NCBI GenBank assembly: GCA_963836785.1
Contig: CAWIKW010000001.1
Location: forward strand, 434,001-498,000
Reading direction: 5' to 3'
DNA: 64,000 nt
Source: DASQPR01 sp963836785
GTDB lineage: Bacteria; Actinomycetota; Actinomycetes; Mycobacteriales; Micromonosporaceae
Of the stretch, positions 16,933 to 25,412 are shown piece by piece. Numbering within the stretch: position 1 is the first letter of the stretch; every line of letters starts with the position of its first letter. The notes beneath the pieces are model-generated. The model searched no databases, was not told the origin of the DNA, and saw only the letters and a program-made list of their open reading frames with translations. The position numbers and the translations under genes are program-made.

Positions 16933-17325
16933 TCAGCCGTCCAAGCCGCGGTGAACCATGCGTACGGTCGAGGGGATGTCCGCGACCGGTAGCGCTTCCA
17001 GAAATCGTCGCATGTTGTAGTCGCACTCGTATTGACGCACGTAGACCCGGCTAGCCTCGGCCACCGGACTGCCGTCCAGATCGACGCGCCATCGCCAGTT
17101 CCGGCCCGCGTTGACGACACTGATCACGCCGCGCAACCGATCCAGGTGAGCCCGGACGGTACGCACTTCGGCCAGGCACGCGTCCATGTCGTGATGCCAC
17201 CTGACGGCGCGGCCCAACGGACGGCTGTTCGACGACACGAGCATCCAGCTGATGTCGTCGCGCCGGTCGTCGGCACCATCCTCGTCGCTGCGTCGCGCGA
17301 GAAAAACGAATCGGGAAACAGCCAT
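16933..17325 (-). CDS. Small protein with two WMLVSSN/WRWRVD-type motifs (possible degenerate DUF1508)
   Basis: A 130-residue protein I do not recognise firmly. Two regions resemble each other and the strand-turn-strand core of YegP/DUF1508 proteins: ISWMLVSSNSRPLGRAVRW near residue 25 and WRWRVDLDGSPVAEASRVYV near residue 78, each followed by a helix. The frame has normal codon bias, and an AAGGGG element lies 11 bases upstream of the ATG at 17325. An upstream extension of the frame has no protein-like composition. It lies downstream of the phosphotransferase gene with a 163-bp gap. Function unknown. Confidence 0.65.
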   Translation of the reverse strand: MAVSRFVFLARRSDEDGADDRRDDISWMLVSSNSRPLGRAVRWHHDMDACLAEVRTVRAHLDRLRGVISVVNAGRNWRWRVDLDGSPVAEASRVYVRQYECDYNMRRFLEALPVADIPSTVRMVHRGLDG

Positions 17326-17488
17326 CGGGCGTAGCCCCTTCGCGCCGCCTATGCGGTGGGTTCGGTGAGGCAGACGCTCGTGGATCACGGCGTACGGCGA
17401 ATGTCGACAAGGTGAATGCGTGCCTTCGGCCCAACGAAACATGCTGCTCGGAGGCTGCCGTGCGAACTGGCAGACGGGCCGTCGACCG

Positions 17489-18517
17489 TCAGCGCATGAG
17501 CCCCCGCGCGACCGGCACGACACGATCGACCCACCACGCCAGCTCGGTCGCGTCTCCGGTCTTCGACCAGCCGAGTTGCAGGAACCCGCCAACGAGCGCG
17601 AGGCCGAGTTGCCGATCCCACCAATCGGAGGTGTCGATGCCCAGCGACTCGAGCGCATCGCGGTAGGCCGCGATCGTGTGCTCCTTCGACTCGGGCAGCC
17701 GATCGCAGTTCACCGCGAGATACCACGCCAGGTCGGTCAGTGGTGCCGCTCGGCCGGGCCACCCCCAGTCGAGCAGGATCGTGCGTCCGTCCGGGTGCAC
17801 CCCGAGATTGCCGAATTTCCAGTCGCCATGGATCAACGTCGCCGGCGTCTCGCCGAATGCCGCGACCAACGGCGCCGGCTCGGTGACCAGCGCCAGCGCA
17901 AGTTCATGCGCCTCCGGCGCAGCGGCGTGCAGTGCCGCCCAGCCACCGCCGAGCGCGCGGGGCACCGGATCGTCATGTCCCGCGGCCGCCTCACGCTCGC
18001 CGGTCACCGGCGTGAGCGCCATGAAGCGCGCACCCGGATCGAGAAGCCCGAGCACACCGGCGAAGTCCCAGAACCGGGCGTGCATCGCCGCCATGTGAGC
18101 GAGAAACTGTCGATGCGTCGCGAGCGGTACGGCGTCCGAGCCAGCCGGGACAAGCCAGCGCCCGATGTCGTGCATCAGCATCGAGACGTGGCCGGTCGCC
18201 GCATCGTAGGCGACACCGACGGTGGCGTGATCGAGCGTTGGCGGCAGGGCTTGCAGCAATCCCGTACGCCACATGGTCAACGCGAAACAATCGCGGTCGC
18301 CGAGCGCACGCGCGAGCCAGTCGAGGTCGTACCCGATGTGTTTGACGACGTAAGGCCGACCGTCGATCACCACCCGCTCGAACGGCGAACCGGACAGCGA
18401 ATCCACATGCTTGTCCATGGGTCCGCGCGACGAGGCGCCGGCGAGCAGTTCGTCGACGGACGCCGCGACCGGCGGTCCAACGCCCGGGATGCGATTGGGT
18501 GTCCAGACCTCATGCAT
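17489..18517 (-). CDS. Aminoglycoside phosphotransferase (APH) family protein
   Basis: A 342-residue small-molecule kinase-like protein. Key APH-fold features: a VVKHIGYDLDWLARAL segment in the N-lobe, the catalytic loop TLIHGDWKFGNLGVHPDG (Asp as base) and the metal-binding LLDWGWPG, matching HGDxxxxN and DW motifs. These proteins phosphorylate antibiotics, choline, sugars or maltose; the substrate here is not predictable and I would not call it a resistance gene. The ATG at 18517 follows GGAGG by 6 bases; an upstream in-frame extension runs into a tandem repeat. Confidence 0.88.
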   Translation of the reverse strand: MHEVWTPNRIPGVGPPVAASVDELLAGASSRGPMDKHVDSLSGSPFERVVIDGRPYVVKHIGYDLDWLARALGDRDCFALTMWRTGLLQALPPTLDHATVGVAYDAATGHVSMLMHDIGRWLVPAGSDAVPLATHRQFLAHMAAMHARFWDFAGVLGLLDPGARFMALTPVTGEREAAAGHDDPVPRALGGGWAALHAAAPEAHELALALVTEPAPLVAAFGETPATLIHGDWKFGNLGVHPDGRTILLDWGWPGRAAPLTDLAWYLAVNCDRLPESKEHTIAAYRDALESLGIDTSDWWDRQLGLALVGGFLQLGWSKTGDATELAWWVDRVVPVARGLMR

Positions 18518-18527
18518 GGCCGACCTC

Positions 18528-18596
18528 CGCCTCCCGATCTGCGGCCTCCCAATATGCCGCCTCGCCAATCTGCCGCCTCGCCGATCTGCCGTCAGT
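18528..18596. repeat. 15-16 bp tandem repeat in the phosphotransferase leader
   Basis: Four imperfect copies of CCTCGCCGATCTGCCG lie directly upstream of the phosphotransferase ribosome site. Confidence 0.75.
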
Positions 18597-18657
18597 AGAC
18601 CACGCGGACGGACGAGATCACGTTCATGGACGACATCCTCGCCGGATGCATTGCGGT

Positions 18658-18705
18658 GGCTTTGCAGTTGGGCGGCTTTGCAGTTGGGCGGCCTTGCAGT
18701 TGGGC
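18658..18705. repeat. 16-bp tandem repeat in the intergenic region
   Basis: Three copies of GGCTTTGCAGTTGGGC in exact 16-bp register, with one substitution in the third. They are unrelated in sequence to the repeat 60 bp to the left. Confidence 0.85.
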
Positions 18706-18736
18706 CTCCGAGGGCCGCGGCGCACGCGGCCCGGTG

Positions 18737-19111
18737 TCAGGCGAACTGGGTCAGCGACAACACGTTGCCATCGGTATCGGAGAACCAGGCGACGCGGTCG
18801 CCGCCGGGCGTTGTCCACACGCCGGCCTCACTCTGGGCCATGCCGTCGTAACGATGGAAGGCGACGTCGCGGTCGGCCAACGCCTGAATCTCCCGCTCGA
18901 TGTCGGCCACGATCCAGCCGAGCACCGTGTACGGTCGCGGGTCCACCGCGTCGGCCCGCGTCACCCGCAAAGTCGTTCCGTGGACCGAGAACACGCAGGC
19001 GAACGGCGACTGCTCGACGAGGGTCAGCCCGAGGATGTCGGCGTAGAACTCGCGGGCCCGGTCGAGATCGGTGGTCGACACGAACGCCATCAGTTGACCG
19101 TCCGAAAGCAT
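18737..19111 (-). CDS. VOC (glyoxalase/bleomycin-resistance fold) protein
   Basis: A 124-residue protein of the vicinal-oxygen-chelate superfamily: LMAFVSTTDLDRAREFYADILGLTLVEQ opens the first beta-alpha-beta-beta-beta unit, and WTTPGGDRVAWFSDTDGNVLSLTQF closes the second. Members bind a metal for isomerase, dioxygenase or lyase chemistry, or bind drugs. Here only some canonical metal ligands are evident, so activity is unassigned. The ATG at 19111 follows AGGGGAG by 6 bases. It is divergent from the serine hydrolase gene. Confidence 0.88.
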   Translation of the reverse strand: MLSDGQLMAFVSTTDLDRAREFYADILGLTLVEQSPFACVFSVHGTTLRVTRADAVDPRPYTVLGWIVADIEREIQALADRDVAFHRYDGMAQSEAGVWTTPGGDRVAWFSDTDGNVLSLTQFA

Positions 19112-19222
19112 GTCCGCTCCCCTGCGTTGAGCCGTGCGTCTGCGGGCCGAGGGTACCGACCAGGGTCGACGAAGTGCCATGATCGGACCCGGCCCAGGTT
19201 ACTGACTCGTACGGAGGCACGC

Positions 19223-20446
19223 ATGCAACCCACCGTCGAACCCGATTCGGTCGGCCTCGATCCGCGTCAGCTCGGCAACCTCGACCGGCATTTCGCTGAG
19301 TACGTCGACGACGGCCGCCTCGCCGGTTGGCAGCTCGTGATCGGCCGTAAGGGCGAGGTCGCGCACGCCTCGACGTACGGCTTGGCCGATCTCGAGTCGC
19401 AGACTCCGGTGGCCGACGACACGCTCTGGCGGGTCTATTCGATGACGAAACCGATCACGACGGTCGCGGCGATGATGCTCTGGGAGGAGGGCCACTTCGA
19501 GCTGACCGACGAGATCAGCCGGTGGCTGCCGGAGTTCGCCGACATGAAGGTGTTCGACAAGGGTTCGGTCACGCGGCCGTTCATGGTGCCGGCGATCGAG
19601 CCGATCCGCGTCTGGCATCTGATGTCGCACACGTCGGGCCTCACGTACGGGTTCCTGATGTCCTCCACCGTCGACGCGATCTACCGGGCGAACGGCGACA
19701 ACATGGACTCATTCACGGTCGGGACGCTCGAAGAGGCGTGCCAGCTGTGGGCGTCGATGCCGCTGCTGTTCCAGCCCGGCACGCGCTGGGGCTACTCGGT
19801 CGCCACGGATGTGCTCGGCCGGCTCGTAGAGGTCATCTCGGGCAAGAGTCTTGCCGACTTCTGCGCCGAGCGAATCTTCGAACCGCTGGGGATGACCGAC
19901 GCCCGCTGGTGGGTGGACGACGCCGACGCCGCGCGCCTCGCCGGGCTCTACACGCCTGATCCCCGTACGGGCAAGGCGGTGCACCTGCCGTCGATGGCCG
20001 GCTTCGCGCGTGCCCGGCCTGGCAAGTTCTCCGGTGGTGGCGGACTCGTGTGTACCGCCGCCGATTACCAACGATTCATGCAGATGCTGCTGAACGAGGG
20101 CGAACTCGACGGCGTACGGTGTCTCGGCAGCCGCACCGTACGGTTCATGACCCGTAACCATCTCCCCGGCGGCCAGGATCTCGCGGCCGCCAGTAGCGGC
20201 GGCTTCGCCGAGACGATCTTCGACGGCATCGGCTTCGGCCTCGGCTTCGCCGTGGTCCTCGACCCGACGCCGGGCCGCGTGCCGATCACCCCGGGCTCGT
20301 ACTACTGGGGCGGCCTTGCCAGCACCGCATTCTGGATCGATCCCGTCGAGGAACTGACGGTGTCGTTTTTCACGCAACTGATCCCGTCGAGCCACCACCC
20401 GATCCGCCCCCAGCTGCGCCAGCTCATCTACGCCGCTCTGCACTGA
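19223..20446 (+). CDS. Serine hydrolase, beta-lactamase class C family
   Basis: A 407-residue penicillin-binding-like esterase/hydrolase without an obvious signal peptide. Catalytic SxxK is SMTK (Ser73, Lys76), the second-motif Tyr is in WGYSVATD (Tyr191), and a GGG-type third motif lies in GKFSGGGGLV. In full-length family members this set gives esterase, D-amino-peptidase or transesterase activity rather than antibiotic hydrolysis. GGAGG lies 6 bases before the ATG; the open frame continues upstream only as antisense of the VOC gene. It stands alone, divergent from that gene. Confidence 0.9.
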   Translation: MQPTVEPDSVGLDPRQLGNLDRHFAEYVDDGRLAGWQLVIGRKGEVAHASTYGLADLESQTPVADDTLWRVYSMTKPITTVAAMMLWEEGHFELTDEISRWLPEFADMKVFDKGSVTRPFMVPAIEPIRVWHLMSHTSGLTYGFLMSSTVDAIYRANGDNMDSFTVGTLEEACQLWASMPLLFQPGTRWGYSVATDVLGRLVEVISGKSLADFCAERIFEPLGMTDARWWVDDADAARLAGLYTPDPRTGKAVHLPSMAGFARARPGKFSGGGGLVCTAADYQRFMQMLLNEGELDGVRCLGSRTVRFMTRNHLPGGQDLAAASSGGFAETIFDGIGFGLGFAVVLDPTPGRVPITPGSYYWGGLASTAFWIDPVEELTVSFFTQLIPSSHHPIRPQLRQLIYAALH

Positions 20447-20890
20447 TCGAACGGAGTTCGCAAGCGCGGCGTCGAACGATCAGCACCGGGTCCGTGGCAG
20501 CGCGTCGTGCCGGGCGTCGCCCCGGGCAAGGTCGTGCGCGGGTCGCCCGGGCGCACCTGCGTTGTGCAACTACCACGATGCGCTGGCCTCGTCGCCGCGG
20601 ACTGCGCCGCGCGTTTCCTTCGTCGCTGGACTGCGGCGCGTGTGGCTACCGCGAGTGCCAGGTCGCGACGTGTCCTTGCGGCACCAGCAACGACAGGTTC
20701 GCGTTGACCGAACGGAACGTGGATCAATGACGAGGCGACGTCCACGCCTCGAATCGGCACGACCGCATCAGCGCGCCGACCCGACCCGCGACCCCCATCT
20801 ACGTGGGTGGCAACTGTTGCGGCGAGATGTGCGCTGCGATCGATACGATCCGCACAAGCACGCCGACCCGACCTACGACAAGAGTCGGCC
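20447..20890. other. Non-coding region with hairpin and remnant of an HNH gene end
   Basis: No intact gene. A perfect 7-bp stem CGAGGCG/CGCCTCG spans 20731-20751 and may end transcripts from either side. About 20770-20850 on the minus strand is a degenerate copy of the last coding bases and following sequence of the HNH gene at 20891 (shared core CCACCCACG.AGAT.GGG and GGTCGGGTCGGCG). Confidence 0.65.
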
Positions 20891-22144
20891 CTATCTTCGT
20901 GGGTGGTAGTCGTTGTGGCGCGGTGTGCGGCTGGGATCGACGTACGCCGGCGGGATGAACTCGGGCCGTCGATCGGGTCCGAGCTGAACCGTCCACGCCG
21001 ATGTGTGAATGAGCCGATGGTGGTGACCGCAGAGCGCAACACCATTGTCTCGATCCGTCACCCCGCCATGCTGCCAGGCAACGATGTGGTGAATATCCGT
21101 CCAGCGCGGCGGACGATCGCAACCCGGGAAGGCGCAGCCGCCGTCGCGCAGGAGAACGGCAACGCGGGCCGCTCCGGTGTACGGCCGACGGCTGCGTCCG
21201 ACGTCGATCGGCACGCCATTTCCGTTCAACACCACGGGCAGGACCTGGGCGGCACAGGCCAGTCGTCGGGTTGTGGCCGGCGACAAGCGTTGTCCGGTGT
21301 CCAGCTGGCCGATCGCTACACCGCGCCGGAGCGCGTCGAAATCCACAGTCACGTTGAGCTGGGGTGGCTGACCGCCATTGTCGGGCAGACCACCCGATGC
21401 GAGCGCAAGACGGCACACGTCGACCAGCGCGTCAGCACGACGTGCGGCCGGCGTCCGCAGATCCGGACCATCGTCGCCGCGCACGGGTTTCGCCAGCGGT
21501 TCAATCGCCGCGCCGACGATCGCGGCGCATTCCGAGTCGAGGACTCCGCTGATTCGAGTGCCGCCAAGCCCATCCGACGACAGTGTGAGGCCTCGGCGTT
21601 GGTTAGCTAGCTTCTCTTCCCGCTCGAGGCGGTCGCGCAGACGGGCGTCGGCGAGCTCCGGGTTGAGATGCGCCAACACGCGCTCGCCAAGTTGTCGCAG
21701 GATCGTCGGCTCGAATTGACGCGCCTCGTCGACCAGGATCGCTTCGACTTTGTCGACCAACGCCGGTTCCTCGGTCGGCACGTCGGCGAGAACGCGGCCG
21801 ATTGCGGACGCCTGACCGGTGTTGACCACACCGGCGACAACTGCGTCGGCAAGCGTCCGACGGCCGTCCAAAGTCTCGCCCAGAGCAACCAGGAACCGTG
21901 CCTCGGCTGGCGTGATACGCAACAGATCTCGCAGCCACGCAACCGCTGACGTCGCGTCCTGGCGTCGCGGCAGGTCACGGCTGTGCGCCTCACGCACGAG
22001 CAGACCTAAGGCAGCGGTGGCTCTCGACGCGACGTCATGCGCAGCGACCACGGCCTCGCGGAGAGAGACGTCCGACAGGCCGTAAGCGGGATGCGCAGCG
22101 AATGCCGCGACTTCGTCCGCAGCCCGCCGCAACGCCTCGCTCAT
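20891..22144 (-). CDS. DUF222 / HNH endonuclease-like protein (13E12 family)
   Basis: A 417-residue protein of the DUF222-HNH family, abundant in actinobacteria and related to the mycobacterial REP13E12 elements. DUF222 covers about residues 1-300 (SLREAVVAAHDVASRATAAL, AVAWLRDLLRITPAEA). The C-terminal HNH nuclease has CAFPGCDRPPRWTDIHHIVAWQHGG and NGVALCGHHHRLIH, with His, Asn and Cys ligands intact. The ATG at 22144 begins the conserved N-terminus; the open frame upstream consists of repeat sequence. It is bounded by gene debris on its 3' side and 58-bp repeats on its 5' side, consistent with an element that duplicates within genomes. Whether it moves DNA is not known. Confidence 0.93.
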   Translation of the reverse strand: MSEALRRAADEVAAFAAHPAYGLSDVSLREAVVAAHDVASRATAALGLLVREAHSRDLPRRQDATSAVAWLRDLLRITPAEARFLVALGETLDGRRTLADAVVAGVVNTGQASAIGRVLADVPTEEPALVDKVEAILVDEARQFEPTILRQLGERVLAHLNPELADARLRDRLEREEKLANQRRGLTLSSDGLGGTRISGVLDSECAAIVGAAIEPLAKPVRGDDGPDLRTPAARRADALVDVCRLALASGGLPDNGGQPPQLNVTVDFDALRRGVAIGQLDTGQRLSPATTRRLACAAQVLPVVLNGNGVPIDVGRSRRPYTGAARVAVLLRDGGCAFPGCDRPPRWTDIHHIVAWQHGGVTDRDNGVALCGHHHRLIHTSAWTVQLGPDRRPEFIPPAYVDPSRTPRHNDYHPRR

Positions 22145-22206
22145 GCACTGATTTTCGCACGCCTGTACGACACTGCCGGCCGCGCCGCTGCACGCCCGGA
22201 GCACCG

Positions 22207-22435
22207 CAAACCTGTTGTGGCACAAACGATCCACGACCTGCTCCCGACGCAAACTGGAGCATCGCGAACCCGTTGTCGCACAGACGATCCACGACCTGCT
22301 CCCGAACGCAAACTGGAGCATCGCGAACCCGTTGTCGCACACACCATCCACGACCTGCTCCCGACGCAAACTGGACCATCGCGAACCCGTTGTGGCACAC
22401 ACACGATCCACGACCTGCTGCTGTCGCGCGGATCT
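22207..22435. repeat. Four direct repeats of 58-59 bp upstream of the HNH gene
   Basis: Contiguous imperfect copies of a unit containing AACCCGTTGTCGCACA, GATCCACGACCTGCTCC and GCAAACTGGAGCATCGCG, starting near 22208, 22267, 22326 and 22384. There are no spacers between copies. The unit length is not a multiple of three, so it is not a protein repeat. Confidence 0.92.
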
Positions 22436-22831
22436 GTCGGACCGTGGAGATGCGCCACCGTATGGGAGGCGTCGCGGTCAACAGTGTGCGAGCCCTGCAG
22501 CCGCAGTGATCCAGGACGGACACGGCGGAGTGTTTGCGTATCACCAACGGGTTGACCTGCGGAACCCCGTCAGCACCCCGGTCGGTGGCCCGCCGGGTCG
22601 CGTGTTTCGTGCGGACAGTCGACGACCACTCGACACAGAATCTGGACCAGCGCAAGCCCGGAAGATGCGGGGCGGGCAAGTCCGGATGGCACCGCAGAAA
22701 GGGCGAAGTTGCTCGCGGTGCTGCTTGATTCGATCCAGGGCGCCTAGCGAATTCGAGAGTCGCAATTGTCGGCGATCGCGACGACACGCCAGCGAATACC
22801 CTGCGGCCGCCCCACGCCGATGCAACCCGAG
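22436..22831. other. Intergenic region without recognised gene
   Basis: About 400 bp between the 58-bp repeats and the 9-bp satellite. No frame here has gene-like features on either strand, and I see no further repeats. Confidence 0.5.
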
Positions 22832-22966
22832 CCCACCAAGCCCACCAAGCCCACCAAGCCCACCAAGCCCACCAAGCCCACCAAGCCCACCAAGCCCACC
22901 AAGCCCACCAAGCCCACCAAGCCCACCAAGCCCACCAAGCCCACCAAGCCCACCAAGCCCACCAAG
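22832..22966. repeat. Microsatellite-like array of fifteen 9-bp units
   Basis: Fifteen perfect consecutive copies of CCCACCAAG (135 bp). Because 9 is a multiple of 3, all six frames stay open, giving artefactual Thr-Lys-Pro, Gly-Leu-Val or Trp-Trp-Ala runs. I do not believe it is translated. Confidence 0.95.
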
Positions 22967-22968
22967 AA

Positions 22969-22994
22969 GCTATATGCTCGTAGAGGCATATAGC
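22969..22994. promoter_or_regulatory. AT-rich inverted repeat, possible operator
   Basis: GCTATATGC and GCATATAGC form a perfect 9-bp inverted repeat with an 8-base gap. The half-site core TATATGC recurs near 23086, about 50 bp before the debranching-enzyme gene. This is unusually AT-rich for the region. Confidence 0.5.
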
Positions 22995-23139
22995 CGCGAT
23001 CAACATCCGCAACAGCACAGGCCGGCGACGCCGCAGCACGGCGAGCAAAGCGCTGGTCGATGAGGCCCAATCGCCGGTGGGGCGTATATGCTGCCGTAAT
23101 GCGCGTATTCGTCGGCCCCGCGTTGCCCCCCGCGCACCG

Positions 23140-25281
23140 ATGATCAGCCCGCTCAACGAAGCCACCGTGACGTCGACCGGTGGCGGCACCGGCACGCTCA
23201 CGCTGATCGAGGGTGCGACGTTCTGCCTCTCGGACGCGACCGGCGACATTGCCGCCGGATCGGCCAACGGCTTGTTCGCCCACGACGCTCGCGTCGTGTC
23301 CGTGTGCGAACTCCGCCTCGACGGCCGCCGATGCGAACCACTTGCGGTTCGTGAGATCAACGCCCGCCAGGCCGAATTCCTCATGCGGCGGCTGCCGGCC
23401 GCCGGCACCGCCGACAGCACCCTCCTGCTGGTACGGCGGCGCACGATGGTCGGCGCCGGCATGCACGAGACCGTAAGCCTGCACAACCTCAGCTCCGCCG
23501 ACACCGAAGCGCACCTCACGCTCGCGTTCGACGCCGATTTCACCGACCTCTTCGCGGTCAAGGCCGGCCACGCCGTCGAGGACCGGGCGCCGGCCGAACC
23601 GGAACCCGATCGCCTCCTGTTCCGCAGCGAATCCGAACCCGAGCGGTGGGTACGTATCCGGGCCACGGCCGGTCCGGAGGTGAGCGCCGACGGGCTGAGC
23701 TGGCAGATACGCGTACCGGCGCGAACGACCTGGACCACAACGGTAGAGGTGCATGCGCACGCGCCGGATGCCGACGCTGGCCTGGACGCGGCAACGGCCG
23801 GCAACACCGCGGCCGACCGCATACCGGCCGACTTCGCGGTCGATGGCACCGGCCCGCACGTGATCGGTGAGGGGCCACGGATCACCGCGTCCGATCCGTC
23901 ATTGACCCGGACTTTCCAGCGGAGCCTCGCCGATCTCGGGTCGTTGCGGATGTCCGCCGGCGCCGGCCGTGCCTACGTCGCGGCGGGCGCGCCGTGGTTC
24001 ATGACCCTCTTTGGCCGAGACAGCCAGTTGACCGCGTGGATGACACTGCCGCTCGACGCCGAACTCGCGATGGGCACGTTGCGCGAACTCGCCGACGTGC
24101 AAGGGCGGGTCGTCGACCCTGCGACCGAGGAGGAACCCGGCCGAATCCTCCATGAGTTCCGCCGCGGTCCGGCCGTACACCAAGCGTTGGGCGGCAACCG
24201 CTACTACGGATCGGTCGATGCGACTCCGCTGTTTGTGATGTTGCTCGCGGAGGCCGAGCGCTGGGGCGCCGATCGGGAGGCGGTCGCCGCGCTGCTGCCG
24301 GCCGCGGACGCCGCGCTGCGGTGGGTCGACACTTACGGCGACCGCGACGGCGACGGGTTCGTCGAATACCACCGGTCCGCCGATCACGGCCTGGTGAACC
24401 AGGGTTGGAAAGACAGCGGCGACGGCATCAACAACGCCGCCGGCGACCTTGCGCGGACGCCGATCGCACTCTGCGAGGTGCAGGGGTACGCATACGCCGC
24501 GCGCCTTGCCCGCGCTCGGTTAGCCGACCGGTACGGCGATCCGAACGCGGCCGCCTACTGGCGCGAGCGGGCGGCCGAGCTGCGGCAGGCGTTCGCCGAG
24601 GCGTACTGGCTGCCCGACCGCGGTTACTTCGCCGTCGCCCTGGACGGTGCGAAGCGGCCGGTCGACGCGCTCGCGAGCAACGTCGGACATCTGCTGTGGA
24701 CCGGGATTCTCAGCGACGATCACGCGGCGCGGACGATTCGCGTGCTCGCCGATCCAACGATGGACTCGGGCTTCGGGCTGCGTACGCTCGCGAGCAATAT
24801 GGGCGCCTACAACCCGATGAGCTATCACAACGGGTCGGTCTGGCCGCACGACACCGCGATCTGCATTGCCGGATTGATGAACTACCAACACATCGACGGC
24901 GCCGTGTCGCTCGCCCACCGGCTCTCCGAAGGACTCTTCGCGGCGGCGGACGCGTTCGACGGTCGGCTTCCGGAGCTTTACTGCGGTTTCCCGCGCAATG
25001 TGTTCGACCGGCCGGTGCCCTATCCGACGTCCTGCTCACCGCAGGCGTGGGCGTCCGGGGCGCCGCTGCTCGTATTGACGTCGCTGCTCGGCCTTCAACC
25101 GGTCACCGGCGCCGGTGCCGGCGACGGTCCCAGCGTCACACTCGATCCGGTGCTGCCGCACGCCTGGGGCGAGGTCACGATCGAGGGCGTACGCATCGGG
25201 GACGCGACCGCCACGGTGACAGCGAGCGGCTCGACCGGCTCCGTACGGTGGCATACCGAACCGGCGCCCGCCTTCGACTGA
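23140..25281 (+). CDS. Glycogen-debranching-like glycosidase (amylo-1,6-glucosidase type) 1
   Basis: A 713-residue cytosolic enzyme. Residues about 15-230 form the GDE_N-type beta-sandwich (LIEGATFCLSDATGDI, GLFAHDARVVS), followed by an (alpha/alpha)6 six-hairpin glycosidase domain with conserved active-site stretches: WFMTLFGRDSQLTAWM, NQGWKDSGDGI, SNVGHLLWTG, SVWPHDTAI, PELYCGFPR and CSPQAWASG. No signal peptide. The ATG at 23140 begins the conserved domain but lacks a clear ribosome site. It converges on the sugar-ABC operon and is a paralogue of the gene at 30721. Likely cleaves an alpha-glucosidic oligosaccharide; the exact linkage is unknown. Confidence 0.87.
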   Translation: MISPLNEATVTSTGGGTGTLTLIEGATFCLSDATGDIAAGSANGLFAHDARVVSVCELRLDGRRCEPLAVREINARQAEFLMRRLPAAGTADSTLLLVRRRTMVGAGMHETVSLHNLSSADTEAHLTLAFDADFTDLFAVKAGHAVEDRAPAEPEPDRLLFRSESEPERWVRIRATAGPEVSADGLSWQIRVPARTTWTTTVEVHAHAPDADAGLDAATAGNTAADRIPADFAVDGTGPHVIGEGPRITASDPSLTRTFQRSLADLGSLRMSAGAGRAYVAAGAPWFMTLFGRDSQLTAWMTLPLDAELAMGTLRELADVQGRVVDPATEEEPGRILHEFRRGPAVHQALGGNRYYGSVDATPLFVMLLAEAERWGADREAVAALLPAADAALRWVDTYGDRDGDGFVEYHRSADHGLVNQGWKDSGDGINNAAGDLARTPIALCEVQGYAYAARLARARLADRYGDPNAAAYWRERAAELRQAFAEAYWLPDRGYFAVALDGAKRPVDALASNVGHLLWTGILSDDHAARTIRVLADPTMDSGFGLRTLASNMGAYNPMSYHNGSVWPHDTAICIAGLMNYQHIDGAVSLAHRLSEGLFAAADAFDGRLPELYCGFPRNVFDRPVPYPTSCSPQAWASGAPLLVLTSLLGLQPVTGAGAGDGPSVTLDPVLPHAWGEVTIEGVRIGDATATVTASGSTGSVRWHTEPAPAFD

Positions 25282-25310
25282 CCGACGCGCCGCAAGACCG
25301 GACGACTGAC

Positions 25311-25370
25311 CCCGGGACCGAACGACCGACGCCGGGACCGAACGACTGACGCCGGGACCGAACGACCGGG
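25311..25370. repeat. 20-bp tandem repeat after the glycosidase stop codon
   Basis: Three copies of GCCGGGACCGAACGACTGAC in exact register, starting 30 bp after the stop codon. Confidence 0.9.
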
Positions 25371-25371
25371 C

Positions 25372-25410
25372 CGTTGCCGATGGCGGCGCTCAATACCGCC
25401 ACCGGCAACG
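25372..25410. terminator. Bidirectional terminator-like hairpin
   Basis: CGTTGCCGATGGCGG pairs with CCGCCACCGGCAACG at 14 of 15 positions around a 9-base loop. It lies between the convergent glycosidase and permease genes, ending 3 bp from the permease stop. There is no T-run, as is common for actinobacterial hairpin terminators. Confidence 0.75.
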
Positions 25411-25412
25411 AC

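Noticed and set aside
17489..18517. Aminoglycoside resistance gene
   Set aside because: Only family-level APH motifs are present; many members act on other substrates and no resistance context is seen.
22207..22435. CRISPR array
   Set aside because: The 58-59 bp copies are directly adjacent with no unique spacers, and no cas gene is nearby.
22766..22993. Small gene encoding a Thr-Lys-Pro repeat protein
   Set aside because: The frame is open only because the 9-bp satellite lacks stops in every frame; no ribosome site or flanking protein-like sequence.
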